In this document: in pieces, positions 1 through 9,120 of the stretch | Layout: every line of letters starts with the position of its first letter | How positions within the stretch are numbered: position 1 is the stretch's first letter | Source: Leptospira meyeri | GTDB lineage: Bacteria; Spirochaetota; Leptospiria; Leptospirales; Leptospiraceae | Assembly (NCBI RefSeq): GCF_004368965.1 | Contig: NZ_SORO01000001.1 | Span: 1,582,001-1,646,000 of the forward strand | Reading direction: 5' to 3' | Length of the DNA stretch: 64,000 bases | Notes under the pieces: model-generated | The model's input: only the letters and a program-made list of their open reading frames with translations | What the model was told of the DNA's origin: nothing | The model's database searches: none | Program-made: the position numbers and the translations under genes

Positions 1-16
1 AGCGAATCATCACACG

Positions 17-673
17 TTATGCAAATCTTTCTTTGTTCATCAAATCATTTTCTAATTCGAAAAAACTCTTTACGAATGGGATCTTTCCTCTTTGAAAATA
101 ATCGACATGTCGATTGTCATGTGCTATCCCAAGAAACTGAAATCCAAACTTGCTCGCAGACTCGTAATCAGCAGGGGAATCACCTATATAAATCACTTCG
201 TCCTTATTGATTTTTTTATTTTTTAATAATCCAAAAATTGGTTCAAAAACTTTTGGATTTGGTTTGTGAACAGATGTATGATCAGATGTTTGAATCTGTA
301 AAAATAAATTTGTATCGATTTGAAGTTCATTCAATTCACGAAAAACTACTTTTTCACTAGAGGAAGTGACGATTCCAAATTTGAAGGAGTTTTGGTATTT
401 GTTGATAAAATCAAAAGCATGAATATGAGGGATGTTTAAATCTTTCTTTGAAAATTCTAAATAAACAGACCAAAGATAATGGATGTCCGAAGAAAATCGT
501 CCGAATAGTTTTAATAAAAATTTTTCAGCGGGAAGTCCCCAAGCTTCATCGATTTCTTTTTCAGTGATTTTCGTTTTAAAGAGTTCGTCAGATAATTTAT
601 AAATTGTTTGGTAACGAGTTTTTCTTGTCTGGACTAAGGTGTCATCGTAATCAAAAAGAATCGCTTTTATCAT
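17..673 (-). CDS. HAD-superfamily hydrolase (phosphatase-like)
   Basis: Soluble 218-residue haloacid dehalogenase-type hydrolase, probably a small-molecule phosphatase of the phosphoglycolate phosphatase-like group. Motif I is D8-Y-D-D-T (nucleophile D8, acid/base D10). Motif II is the Ser/Thr-rich GIVTSSSE. A conserved Lys lies in VHKPNP, and motif IV is GDSPAD. A cap insertion lies between motifs I and II. The reading frame extends three codons upstream to a TTG; I prefer the ATG at 673 because the beta-strand leading to motif I then starts the protein directly. The substrate cannot be read from the sequence. Confidence 0.85.
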   Translation of the reverse strand: MIKAILFDYDDTLVQTRKTRYQTIYKLSDELFKTKITEKEIDEAWGLPAEKFLLKLFGRFSSDIHYLWSVYLEFSKKDLNIPHIHAFDFINKYQNSFKFGIVTSSSEKVVFRELNELQIDTNLFLQIQTSDHTSVHKPNPKVFEPIFGLLKNKKINKDEVIYIGDSPADYESASKFGFQFLGIAHDNRHVDYFQRGKIPFVKSFFELENDLMNKERFA

Positions 674-733
674 ATAATTCAAATGTTTGTTTTAATAAAA
701 ATCTAAACAATCGCCATATCCAAAAGTTGAATC

Positions 734-1384
734 CTACCCACCTAAAGCCCTACGAATTACCTTCATGACCCCTGCCACAACCTCTTCATCTTTATCAAAC
801 ACATCTTCTCCCAAATATATTTTCATACGTTCTTTATAATATACTGTGGAATAAGAAAACTGGAGTGTCATAAAGATATTATCTAATAAAAATGCAGAAA
901 GATTACTATCCACTTCCGAACTGATGGTTCCTTCTTTTTTGGCAAGGTTTATCATTTCAATATAACATTTGGCAGACAAAGATTCGAGTTCACCTGACAA
1001 ACGAGTGATGAGCTCATAATTACTTTCTGTTGTCATTTCATTGTAGAGGCGAATGATGTCTTGGTTGATCCGCGAGTGAGTTTGGATGATGCGAATGATC
1101 TTTTCAATTTTGCCAAACAAATCCAAATCCATAGAGAGAACGGACTCTAAGGTTTTTTCTAACTGGGTGATCCCATGGTCCACGACGGTAAGGAAAAAAT
1201 CTTCTTTGGTTTCAAAGTATTTATAGAGAGAGCCGACACTGATTCCTGCTTTTTGGGCAATGGTATTGGTATTGGCACTGGTAAATCCCCGGTTGGCAAA
1301 TTCAGCGATGGCTGTAGATAAAATTCGGTTTCTCTTTTCTTCGGAAATCCGCTCAAAACTATCATTAAAATGCTTCGTTACCAT
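734..1384 (-). CDS. TetR/AcrR-family transcriptional regulator
   Basis: A 216-residue TetR-family repressor. Residues about 17-62 form the N-terminal three-helix HTH domain (RILSTAIAEFANRGF, then IAQKAGISVGSLYKYFETKEDFF). The remaining helices form the ligand-binding and dimerisation domain. ATG at 1384 is preceded by GGGGACAG, a good ribosome binding site. The gene is divergent from the class III aminotransferase, and a perfect palindrome at 1484-1521 lies between them. The simplest inference is that it represses that gene, itself, or both. The ligand is unknown. Confidence 0.9.
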   Translation of the reverse strand: MVTKHFNDSFERISEEKRNRILSTAIAEFANRGFTSANTNTIAQKAGISVGSLYKYFETKEDFFLTVVDHGITQLEKTLESVLSMDLDLFGKIEKIIRIIQTHSRINQDIIRLYNEMTTESNYELITRLSGELESLSAKCYIEMINLAKKEGTISSEVDSNLSAFLLDNIFMTLQFSYSTVYYKERMKIYLGEDVFDKDEEVVAGVMKVIRRALGG

Positions 1385-1483
1385 ATCTGTCCCCGTCCAA
1401 TAAACGAAAAAGGCTGGATTTCTCCAGGAAATTAATGCAATTTTCCAAAGAATCCGTTATTCTCGATCAATTTTATGAATTCC

Positions 1484-1521
1484 TTCTTGACAATGAGTGA
1501 TGACTCACTCATTGTCAAGAA
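1484..1521. promoter_or_regulatory. Perfect 17-bp inverted repeat, probable TetR operator
   Basis: Two perfect 17-bp arms (1484-1500 and 1505-1521) flank the 4-bp spacer TGAC. The core reads TGAGTGA-TGAC-TCACTCA. The left arm contains TTGACA, a possible -35 hexamer. The site is between a divergent tetR gene and an aminotransferase, upstream of the strong ribosome binding site for the ATG at 1548. Repressor binding here could occlude the promoter. It is not a terminator, because no T-run follows. Confidence 0.75.
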
Positions 1522-1547
1522 AAAAGACCCGGAAGAGGAAAGATAAT

Positions 1548-3017
1548 ATGGCCCAAGGCTTTTCCATGAACGAATACCCAAACGTAGACCAAGTTTACAA
1601 AGACCTAAGGAAACTCATTTCCCTTCCCATCCGCTCCATCCGTAAAGACGCTATGGAGGACATTATCCACAATTACTTTGATAAAAAATGCAGTAAGTCC
1701 AAAGCCATGATCACAAAGGCTTCGGAATACATTCCTGGCGGTGTCCAACACAACCTATCTTTCAACCATCCCTTCCCTCTTGTGTTTACCAAAGCATCGG
1801 GAGCTTATCTTTATGATTTAGATGGAAACAAATACATCGATTTTTTACAAGCAGGTGGGCCGACGGTTCTTGGTAGCAATCCAACCAATGTGCGCAAAAA
1901 AGTGATCGAACTTCTCGATACAACGGGTCCTGTCACTGGTCTTTTTCATGAATACGAATATAAGTTAGCCGAAAAAATTGTAGAGTTAGTTCCTTCTGTT
2001 GAAATGTTTCGAATGCTCGGTTCTGGGACAGAAGCCTGTATGGCATCAATTCGTGTCGCAAGGCTTGCGACGAAGAAAAAAAACATAGTGAAGATGGGTG
2101 GAGCGTATCACGGTTGGAGTGACCAATTGGCTTATGGACTTCGGATCCCAGGCACAAGACATTTCGAAGCCAATGGAGTTCCTAAATCCATTTTCAAATA
2201 CACTCAAGAATTTTATCCGAACGATTTGAACGCATTAGAGTCCGTACTCAAACGAAATCGATTTCGCGGTGGCACAGCGGCGGTTCTCATTGAACCAGTA
2301 GGACCGGAAAGTGGAACAAGACCTCTTGATTTGAACTTTAACAAAGGAGTGAGGGAACTTTGTGATCAGTATGGTGCCCTTCTGATTTTTGATGAAGTAG
2401 TGACCGCATTCCGGATTGGACTCAGTGGAGCCCAAGGGTATTTTGGTGTGAGTCCTGACCTTACGATTTTTGGTAAGGTAGTGGCTGGTGGATATCCATC
2501 TGCTGGCGGACTTGGTGGTAAAAAAGAATACATGAAGTATGTATCTGCAGGACTTCAAACAGGCACCAAAAAGGCGTTAATTGGTGGAACGATGGCGGCA
2601 AACCCACTTAGTTCTGCCGCTGGTTACTTTACTCTTTGTGAGATGGAAAAAACAGGAGCCCTTGAAAAATCAGGAAGAGCGGGTGACCGCCTAACCAAAG
2701 GATTACAAAAACTAATCCAAAAGTATGATCTTCCCTTTGTTGCTTTCAACCAAGGATCCATCTGCCATTTGGAAACCGTTGGTACAATGTTACTCGATAT
2801 CAATATTAAGAAGTTCTGGACGATCAAAAAAACTATCGCAGAAGCCCATAAACGTAAACATGCGATGGAAGAGATGGGAGCGGCGTATATGTCAGAAGGA
2901 CTAGTGACACTCGCAGGAAGTAGACTTTATACAAGCGCATCAGATACAGATGGCGTAATTGATGACGCCCTCAAACGATTTGATCGAGTGTTCCAAAAAG
3001 TAGAAGGTGTGGCCTAA
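1548..3017 (+). CDS. Class III aminotransferase, glutamate-1-semialdehyde aminomutase-like
   Basis: PLP enzyme of 489 residues in the class III (ornithine aminotransferase / HemL) fold. Visible features are the cofactor-binding segment GSGTEACMASIRVAR, the FDEVVTAFR motif carrying the PLP-pyridine Asp, and a candidate Schiff-base Lys in TIFGKVVAGGYP. It is about 60 residues longer than typical HemL, mainly at the N terminus, so I do not call it hemL. The frame is open back to 1497, but the ATG at 1548 follows GGAAGAGGAAAG and leaves the palindromic operator outside the coding region. It is probably controlled by the divergent TetR regulator. The substrate is unknown. Confidence 0.85.
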   Translation: MAQGFSMNEYPNVDQVYKDLRKLISLPIRSIRKDAMEDIIHNYFDKKCSKSKAMITKASEYIPGGVQHNLSFNHPFPLVFTKASGAYLYDLDGNKYIDFLQAGGPTVLGSNPTNVRKKVIELLDTTGPVTGLFHEYEYKLAEKIVELVPSVEMFRMLGSGTEACMASIRVARLATKKKNIVKMGGAYHGWSDQLAYGLRIPGTRHFEANGVPKSIFKYTQEFYPNDLNALESVLKRNRFRGGTAAVLIEPVGPESGTRPLDLNFNKGVRELCDQYGALLIFDEVVTAFRIGLSGAQGYFGVSPDLTIFGKVVAGGYPSAGGLGGKKEYMKYVSAGLQTGTKKALIGGTMAANPLSSAAGYFTLCEMEKTGALEKSGRAGDRLTKGLQKLIQKYDLPFVAFNQGSICHLETVGTMLLDINIKKFWTIKKTIAEAHKRKHAMEEMGAAYMSEGLVTLAGSRLYTSASDTDGVIDDALKRFDRVFQKVEGVA

Positions 3018-3053
3018 TGAAAGACTAAGCCGATCCAAGGAAATTGAATCAGA

Positions 3054-3107
3054 AGTCATAAAAGAAATTTATGTTCAATCAACTAACATTTCTTTTATGA
3101 CTTTTTT
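3054..3107 (+). terminator. Hairpin terminator after the aminotransferase
   Basis: Perfect 14-bp arms, AGTCATAAAAGAAA at 3054-3067 and its complement at 3089-3102, followed by a run of Ts. The right arm overlaps the last codons of the convergent mazF gene, whose stop codon lies in the loop. Confidence 0.7.
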
Positions 3108-3398
3108 GATTTTATGAATTGTTTTGTGATCACAGGCCCCAAGTTTTTTCACCAACCGGGACTTATCGACAGTTCGAATTTGATCCAAAACAATGGCTCC
3201 TTTTTTTCCCTGAAACGCTAACTCCACTCTTGTGGGATATGTTTTTGATGCAGTGGTCAGTGGTGCAATCATCACTGTGCCAATACACTTGTTCATTTCA
3301 TCTGGTGAAATCACAATGCATGGCCTGGATTTTTTAATCTCAACCCCAACCGTTGGATCTAAATTAATCAAATAGATTTCGTATTGTTTGATTACCAT
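3075..3398 (-). CDS. mazF: MazF/PemK-family endoribonuclease toxin (ChpK-like)
   Basis: A 107-residue toxin of the MazF/PemK mRNA interferase family. It has the typical opening YEIYLINLDPTVGVEIKKSRP (Arg of the SRP motif), then PCIVIS and IAPLTT, and the Val/Leu-rich AIVLDQIRTVDKSRL. The preferred ATG at 3398 overlaps the upstream antitoxin by 7 bp, giving translational coupling; a TTG at 3404 is in frame. Leptospira interrogans has a described chromosomal pair of this type, ChpI-ChpK. The recognition sequence cannot be predicted. Confidence 0.9.
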   Translation of the reverse strand: MVIKQYEIYLINLDPTVGVEIKKSRPCIVISPDEMNKCIGTVMIAPLTTASKTYPTRVELAFQGKKGAIVLDQIRTVDKSRLVKKLGACDHKTIHKIKKVIKEMLVD

Positions 3399-3640
3399 TC
3401 CCAATCCTTTGTTTCCAAATCAATGGAATCCGGAATGAGCAACTGATCCTCTTTTCTTTCCGCCATCGCTTTGAATTGGTCTTCCCAACCCATTCGCGGT
3501 TTGTTTTTAAATGGAGTGATGATGATTTTATTACCCTCTACGAGTAGATCGACTTCATCTTCAATCTGACATTCTGCCAAAACAGTTTTAGGAATTCGGA
3601 TTCCTTTTGAATTTCCAATTTGTATAACAACGGCCTTCAT
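3392..3640 (-). CDS. mazE: MazE/AbrB-family antitoxin (ChpI-like)
   Basis: An 82-residue antitoxin. Residues 1-45 form a swapped-hairpin AbrB/MazE DNA-binding domain (VVIQIGNSKGIRIPK, a hallmark). The acidic, Trp-containing C-terminal tail (DSIDLETKDWEW) is the kind that wraps the toxin active site. The gene precedes and overlaps mazF, the usual order for autoregulated MazEF operons. Its start codon lies within a perfect 16-bp palindrome, which suggests direct autoregulation. Confidence 0.92.
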   Translation of the reverse strand: MKAVVIQIGNSKGIRIPKTVLAECQIEDEVDLLVEGNKIIITPFKNKPRMGWEDQFKAMAERKEDQLLIPDSIDLETKDWEW

Positions 3641-3661
3641 TGTAATTACAATGTAATCACA
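3638..3661. promoter_or_regulatory. Palindromic operator over the mazE start codon
   Basis: CATTGTAATTACAATG at 3638-3653 is a perfect 16-bp palindrome and contains the reverse-strand mazE ATG. A related 10-mer follows one helical turn away: TGTAATTACA at 3641-3650 and TGTAATCACA at 3652-3661. This fits cooperative binding by MazE or the MazEF complex. The assignment rests on position and symmetry only. Confidence 0.6.
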
Positions 3662-3785
3662 TAAAAACTAAGTCAACGCCAATTCTAAGTGAAAACCTCC
3701 TAAATTCCCCTCCCTCCCCGAAAAGTACTTGTACATTTCTGAATTGCCATGACATTATGTCTCAAATCTCGACGAGGCCCGTACT

Positions 3786-5486
3786 ATGCCTGAACCACTG
3801 CAAAAGATCATTGATAATCTCAAAGAGTTATTCAACAAACTCGATAAAACCAAAAAAATGATTTTGGGTGGTGTGCTCGCCGTTGTGGTGGTGGCAGTCA
3901 TCATCCTATCCAATGTCTCGTCACAACGAAACCGAGTGGTTCTGTTTAAGGATTTGGATTCCAAAGACTTTTCTGAAGTTACAAAAAAACTAGATGCTCT
4001 CGGTTATTCTTATGGTTCAAGCGATACAAGTCTTATTACCGTTGATCCCGAACAAAGACAAGAGATCGTTACCAAACTCGCGCAAGAGAATTTGATTCCT
4101 GCAGGTGTCACCGGTTGGGAACTTTTTGATATTGAAAAATTCACAGAGACCCAATTCGACAAAGACATTAAAAAGTATAGAGCCCTCAAAGGAGCGATTG
4201 AAAAATCACTCAATACATTAAGACCCATCGAAAGATCTGATGTCAACATTGCCATCCCTGAAGGTGATCTTTTTGAGTCCAATTCCTATCCAGTAAAGGC
4301 AAGTGTCATCCTTCACTTCAAACCTGGTGTAGAAGGAATGAGTAAAAAAGAAATCAAAGGGATAGTCAACTTAGTCGCACGTGCGGTTCCGAAACTCAAA
4401 CCAGAAAACGTAAGTGTTGCTGATCCTGATGGCAAAATCATCTCCGACTTTGAAGAAGATTTAGAAAAAGAAAGATTAGAACTTCGTATCGTCCAAGAAA
4501 AACTCCGAATCGAAGAAGAGGAACGAATGAAAAGACTCATCGACATTCGCAATACCCTTCGTTGGTATTTGGGTGGAGAAGATCGTGTTGATATCACTCG
4601 TTTTGAGTATTCTTTCAATTGGGACCAAGAGTCCTTAACAGAAAACGAAGTATTACCAGTTGTTGCTGAAGAAGATAATCCAGATACACCATATAATGAA
4701 AGAAAATTAGTGGATGGATATTCTTTAAAAGTATCTTCCAAAGAAACAAAAGAATCATTCAAAGGCCGTGGATTCACACCCGATGGCCCTGCTGGTACTG
4801 AACCGAACTTACCTCCAGGTTATAAAGACACGGATTACCAAAAAGCAGAATATTCAAAAGATGAAAATATCAATAACCACGAATTCAACAAACGTGTGAA
4901 AGATATCAAACGCCAACCTTGGAAAATAGAAAAGATCGGACTCTCTGTTGTAGTGGATGGTGTTTGGGAACGAAAAGAAAGAGAAGATGGAATGGGATAT
5001 GACAGAAAATACATACCTGTTGCCGAAAATGATTTAAAACTAGTTCGTAAAAACTTAGAAGCAGCCATTGGATACACAAGATCGCGTGGAGACCAAATCA
5101 GTGTCATCACCATTCCGAAAGATAGAACCGAACAATTTCGTTTAGAAGATGAAGAGTTTCAAAAACAAAGAGCCATCCGTAATATGGTGATTGCTTCTCT
5201 TGTCATTTTGATTTTACTCATCCTTGCCATCTTAGTCTACCGTGCGATCAAAAAAGAAATCGCAAGAAGAAGAAGACTCAGAGAAGAAGAACTTGCGGCT
5301 CAACAACAAATGATGCGGGAAGCTGCACTACGCGTGATGGACGAAGGGGGGGCCGAAGTGGAACTCTCCCTCGACGAAAAACTCAGACGAGAGTTACTCG
5401 AAAACGCAATCAACTTGGCAAAAGAAAAGCCTGAGGATGTGGCTCAGTTGTTACGTACTTGGCTTGCCGAGGAAGAACAAACTTAA
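3786..5486 (+). CDS. fliF: Flagellar M-ring protein FliF
   Basis: FliF (566 residues) builds the MS ring of the flagellar basal body in the inner membrane. A first membrane helix lies at about residues 27-43. The periplasmic YscJ/FliF ring-building domain follows ([20 protein letters not shown]). Then come the FliF C-terminal region, a second membrane helix near 466-486, and a charged cytoplasmic tail. Residues 537-566 ([24 protein letters not shown], shown in part) match the FliG-binding helix. Length is normal for the family. Here it is not next to fliE or fliG. Its stop codon shares TTAA with the convergent cyclase gene. Confidence 0.97.
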   Translation: MPEPLQKIIDNLKELFNKLDKTKKMILGGVLAVVVVAVIILSNVSSQRNRVVLFKDLDSKDFSEVTKKLDALGYSYGSSDTSLITVDPEQRQEIVTKLAQENLIPAGVTGWELFDIEKFTETQFDKDIKKYRALKGAIEKSLNTLRPIERSDVNIAIPEGDLFESNSYPVKASVILHFKPGVEGMSKKEIKGIVNLVARAVPKLKPENVSVADPDGKIISDFEEDLEKERLELRIVQEKLRIEEEERMKRLIDIRNTLRWYLGGEDRVDITRFEYSFNWDQESLTENEVLPVVAEEDNPDTPYNERKLVDGYSLKVSSKETKESFKGRGFTPDGPAGTEPNLPPGYKDTDYQKAEYSKDENINNHEFNKRVKDIKRQPWKIEKIGLSVVVDGVWERKEREDGMGYDRKYIPVAENDLKLVRKNLEAAIGYTRSRGDQISVITIPKDRTEQFRLEDEEFQKQRAIRNMVIASLVILILLILAILVYRAIKKEIARRRRLREEELAAQQQMMREAALRVMDEGGAEVELSLDEKLRRELLENAINLAKEKPEDVAQLLRTWLAEEEQT

Positions 5487-8044
5487 GATTCTTTTTTCCA
5501 ACGAATGTTGGCACCATGCGTGATCCGGGAATAAACTTCCCGGAAATATTGGTTTGGTGCCTTCCCGTCCGGATCTTGCGAATAACGAGGTCTTAGTCGA
5601 TGGACAAAATACATATCCAAATCCCCTTTATTTTTCCCGTGAATTTTTCCTCGGTATTCAGTAACAAAAAAATACTTCACAAGTTCATAGGTTTCTTGGG
5701 AAACATTGATTTTTCCGGTTTCGCCACCAGACTCCATTCTTGAAGCAGTATTGACTGTATCGCCCCAAATGTCATAAGCAAACTTAAATCGTCCGACAAC
5801 TCCCGCCACCACAGGACCTGTATGAATTCCCAATCTTAATTCCCAAAAAGGTAATCCTAGGGTGGATTTGATTTCTTTTAATTGGTTCATAAAACTCTGA
5901 ATTTCTAATGCCGCCAAACAAGCGTCAATGGCACTGGTTCGAGTTTCCACAGGAAGTCCACCAGCACACATATAACTATCACCGATGGTTTTTAATTTTT
6001 CCAAATTATTTCTGAGAATGATTTCATCGAACTGAGTGAAACATGCATCAAGTTCTTCAATCAAACTTTGTTCATCCATCCCTTCGGCAACTTTAGTAAA
6101 ACCTTTGAAGTCTGTGAACAGAACAGTAACGTTTTCAAACCGAGAAGGAGTGACACTTCCCTTTTGTTTCAACTCTTGAGCGACTTTATATGGCAAAATA
6201 TTAAGTAATAACTTTTCTGATTCTTCCCTCGCCTCTTCCGCTTTGTCCTGGGCAATCAGAGCTTTTTCCCTTTCTTCATCTGCTTTTTGTTTTTCCAAAT
6301 CCAACAAAAAATAGCTGATATCTAACTCTTCTGCCAAAGGGCGAGACATGATGTATACAACCAAGTAATTAAACAAAACCAGAGGAATCACAATCATAGT
6401 TAAATGAAATGCCGATTCCCCCACTCCGTATTGTTCACGGATCATCGGAAAATATAAAATCGCTGCAATGGCCATTGTAATGAGGCCTAAGTTGGCGAGC
6501 CTTTGGCTCAGTTGGATTGTCCTTCCTTCTAAAGACAAGGCACCATGCCTTAAGACCGCATAACCTAGTAAAAATGCAGGAATAAATTGGAAATCCGCTA
6601 ATGGATAAATTGGGAACCCATGACTTGGCAAAAGAGCAGCTAACAATAAAACAGCGGATAATAAAAAAGATCCAATGATCCATTTGGATGCAAAGTTAAT
6701 ATAACCTTTGTTTCTAAAAAAAGTAATTAAAACTAAAACTAGTGCAATGGCACCGTTTATTCCAACAAGGAGTTCCGCTGGTCCGCCATGGTGAACTCTT
6801 GACCAAGGGTAATCAAAATATCCTACGAATAAATAAGGCGAAGGAGCAAGGATGGCTGCGCTTACACAGAGTAAATCAATTCCTTGCACCCATTTTGGAG
6901 ATTTTTGGCCAATGGCTTCAAATACCAAACGTACCATAATGCTTGGTGCAAATGCAAAGGCCACAAAGGTCATTTGCGAAATCCGTAGTTGTACAACATA
7001 GGATATGTTTAATTTTAGCGGGACAGATTGGATGACATAAAATCCTGTGAGGATAAGGGCAAAGGCACAGAGTTGATTGATCCTCGCTGATGGATTGGCT
7101 CCCGCAACTATAATCGAAAGAAAAACAGCACCAAATACGGATACTACGGGAGGGATCCCCCAAGGGTACCATTTTGCTGATTCGTAAGCATCAGGAGAAA
7201 GTCCAAACGAAACACCAAAAGAAATAAAAATCAAAACAAAAGATAAAAGCGCAAATAAAAAGTAGAACATACCGTTCTTTTGGAAAAGCAATTCGTTCAC
7301 ATCAAAAAAATCAGAACGAAACACTCCATAGGCTACAAGCAACATAGGAATGAATAAAAAGAAACCACCTGGATATACTTTGAACCCAAGGATACTGGGT
7401 GCATTCATTGTTGTGAGTAAAAAAAGTAAATTTACTCCATGGAATAGTGTTAGATGGTAATGTTTGCGAATGTATTGATAATGTTTGATAAAGGAAGGTA
7501 AAATTAAAAAGAAATATCCGAGTGGAGCCAAAATTCCCCAAGGTCGAACAAAAGAACTTCCTCTCGGATACTTACCAAAAGTAAATTCGAATACTGTGGT
7601 TTCAAACCCTTTCCCAATCAAAACTCCAAAGTACAATACAAAACTAGCGAACCAACAAAGATAAGAATAATATAACAACAGTTTACTTTGTTTACCTGTC
7701 ATATGGTAGGCCAAATAAAAAGCAGTTGGAGCTAATGGTGCGACCAAAAAGTAAAGTAGGTCATTCCAAAATACTAATGTATTTACATCCTGAATCCAGG
7801 CCCTCGTTGTAAGAACTAATCCCACCGATCCAAAACTAATAAATGAAATCGTAAGGTTCAGATGGAAAATCTTATTATCAACGTCTGATTTACGAAATTT
7901 TTGAAAGGCAAAATAACTTAAGAATACTCCTACAAAAAATGTAAGGATCCCAGGTGCTCCGTAAGGAATCTGATGCCAAAAATATTCCCAATCTGAGAGA
8001 GTCCCTTCCGGTTTTACAAAATAGATGAGAGGGTATGATTCCAT
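5483..8044 (-). CDS. Polytopic membrane class III adenylate cyclase
   Basis: An 853-residue protein with about 16 predicted membrane helices (residues 20-580), a charged helical linker (about 590-640), and a C-terminal class III cyclase domain. The metal-binding Asps are D645 (FTDFKGFT) and D689 ([11 protein letters not shown]). Base-selecting K685 and D758 (YDIWGDTVN) are the Lys-Asp pair typical of ATP rather than GTP specificity, so cAMP is the expected product. The large hydrophobic N-terminal half is probably a sensor or transport-like module. It overlaps fliF tail to tail by 4 bp; no operon partner. Confidence 0.88.
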   Translation of the reverse strand: MESYPLIYFVKPEGTLSDWEYFWHQIPYGAPGILTFFVGVFLSYFAFQKFRKSDVDNKIFHLNLTISFISFGSVGLVLTTRAWIQDVNTLVFWNDLLYFLVAPLAPTAFYLAYHMTGKQSKLLLYYSYLCWFASFVLYFGVLIGKGFETTVFEFTFGKYPRGSSFVRPWGILAPLGYFFLILPSFIKHYQYIRKHYHLTLFHGVNLLFLLTTMNAPSILGFKVYPGGFFLFIPMLLVAYGVFRSDFFDVNELLFQKNGMFYFLFALLSFVLIFISFGVSFGLSPDAYESAKWYPWGIPPVVSVFGAVFLSIIVAGANPSARINQLCAFALILTGFYVIQSVPLKLNISYVVQLRISQMTFVAFAFAPSIMVRLVFEAIGQKSPKWVQGIDLLCVSAAILAPSPYLFVGYFDYPWSRVHHGGPAELLVGINGAIALVLVLITFFRNKGYINFASKWIIGSFLLSAVLLLAALLPSHGFPIYPLADFQFIPAFLLGYAVLRHGALSLEGRTIQLSQRLANLGLITMAIAAILYFPMIREQYGVGESAFHLTMIVIPLVLFNYLVVYIMSRPLAEELDISYFLLDLEKQKADEEREKALIAQDKAEEAREESEKLLLNILPYKVAQELKQKGSVTPSRFENVTVLFTDFKGFTKVAEGMDEQSLIEELDACFTQFDEIILRNNLEKLKTIGDSYMCAGGLPVETRTSAIDACLAALEIQSFMNQLKEIKSTLGLPFWELRLGIHTGPVVAGVVGRFKFAYDIWGDTVNTASRMESGGETGKINVSQETYELVKYFFVTEYRGKIHGKNKGDLDMYFVHRLRPRYSQDPDGKAPNQYFREVYSRITHGANIRWKKES

Positions 8045-8121
8045 CCCTTTAAAGATCGGCTTTCGGGAAATCAGAAAGTAGCAAATTCTTCTATTTGACT
8101 CACTTCCTCTTTTGTTGTTCT

Positions 8122-9018
8122 ATGTCGGATATGGTTGATCTAAACTTTCCAAAAAAGAACGCTACTGAATGGTTAGCTGCTGGTAAATTTTTCGAATATA
8201 AGAAGTTTCAAATCTTTTTTATCCAAGAAGGAAGAGGACAAAACTTAATTTTACTTCATGGATTCCCTACTTCTTCATGGGACTATTCCAAAATTTTTAA
8301 TGGACTTTCACGTTACTTCAATACAATCGCAATTGATTTTTTAGGCTTTGGATATTCATCCAAACCAAAAAAACATACATACACACTCATCGAACAAACA
8401 GATATCATCGAAAACTTTATTGAAAAGAATGCTTTAAAAAGAGTGAAATTTGTTTTTCATGATTATGCGGTAAGTGTGGGGCAAGAAATTTTAGCCAGAC
8501 ATTTAGAAAGAAGTGATCGTAAGTATGAAATCGATGGAGCCGTTTTTATGAATGGAGGACTTTTTCCTCACCTCCACAGACCCACATTCAAACAAAAACT
8601 TCTCGCCACACCAATCTTAGGTGCTATTTTATCAAGGTTTTATGATGAAAAAAAATTTGGAATAGCATTTGCACAAGTATTTGGAAAAAATACAAAGCCT
8701 AGCGAAAAAGAAATCTCTGTTCTTTGGAAACTCATTACTTACCCTAATAAAGTTTTGATCCCACATAAACTTCTGAAATACATCAAAGAAAGAAGGATCC
8801 ACGGCGAAAGATGGAAAAATGCCCTCCTCCAAACAGAAGTTCCACTCCTTTTTATCAATGGAGGAGAAGACCCGGTGAGTGGCCGTCACCTAGCTGACGA
8901 AATTGAAAAACTTCCGATCAAAAACAAAAAACTCATTCGTTGGGAAACCATTGGCCATTACCCACAATGGGAAAACCCAGAAGAAAGTTTTAAAGAAATT
9001 TATGAATTTTTAAAATAG
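8122..9018 (+). CDS. Alpha/beta hydrolase, MEST/haloalkane dehalogenase-like elbow
   Basis: A 298-residue alpha/beta-hydrolase. The oxyanion loop LLHGFPTSSWDY is followed by IDFLGFGYSSKP. The nucleophile elbow is FHDYAVSVG, which puts Asp114 rather than Ser at the nucleophile position, as in haloalkane dehalogenases, epoxide hydrolases and MEST-like proteins. A probable acid lies in INGGEDP and the catalytic His in GHYPQWENP. The Trp that normally follows the Asp in dehalogenases is Tyr. The frame is open back to 8095; I chose the ATG at 8122. The substrate is unknown. Confidence 0.85.
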   Translation: MSDMVDLNFPKKNATEWLAAGKFFEYKKFQIFFIQEGRGQNLILLHGFPTSSWDYSKIFNGLSRYFNTIAIDFLGFGYSSKPKKHTYTLIEQTDIIENFIEKNALKRVKFVFHDYAVSVGQEILARHLERSDRKYEIDGAVFMNGGLFPHLHRPTFKQKLLATPILGAILSRFYDEKKFGIAFAQVFGKNTKPSEKEISVLWKLITYPNKVLIPHKLLKYIKERRIHGERWKNALLQTEVPLLFINGGEDPVSGRHLADEIEKLPIKNKKLIRWETIGHYPQWENPEESFKEIYEFLK

Positions 9019-9021
9019 GCC

Positions 9022-9059
9022 TGTATTGGTTTGGTTTTACAAAAAGCCAAACCAATACA
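9022..9059. terminator. Bidirectional hairpin between convergent genes
   Basis: Perfect 13-bp arms TGTATTGGTTTGG (9022-9034) and the complement (9047-9059) around a 12-nt loop. It lies just after the hydrolase stop and downstream of the minus-strand cdaR gene. T-richness on either side is modest, so the efficiency is uncertain. Confidence 0.55.
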
Positions 9060-9120
9060 AAATTCGAATTTTAGTTTTGAATGTGAAAAAATCGATTTGT
9101 TCATTAGGTTGTTTGAAAGC

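Noticed and set aside
1497..1547. Longer N-terminus for the class III aminotransferase
   Set aside because: It would be encoded within the palindromic operator and has no good ribosome binding site; ATG at 1548 does.
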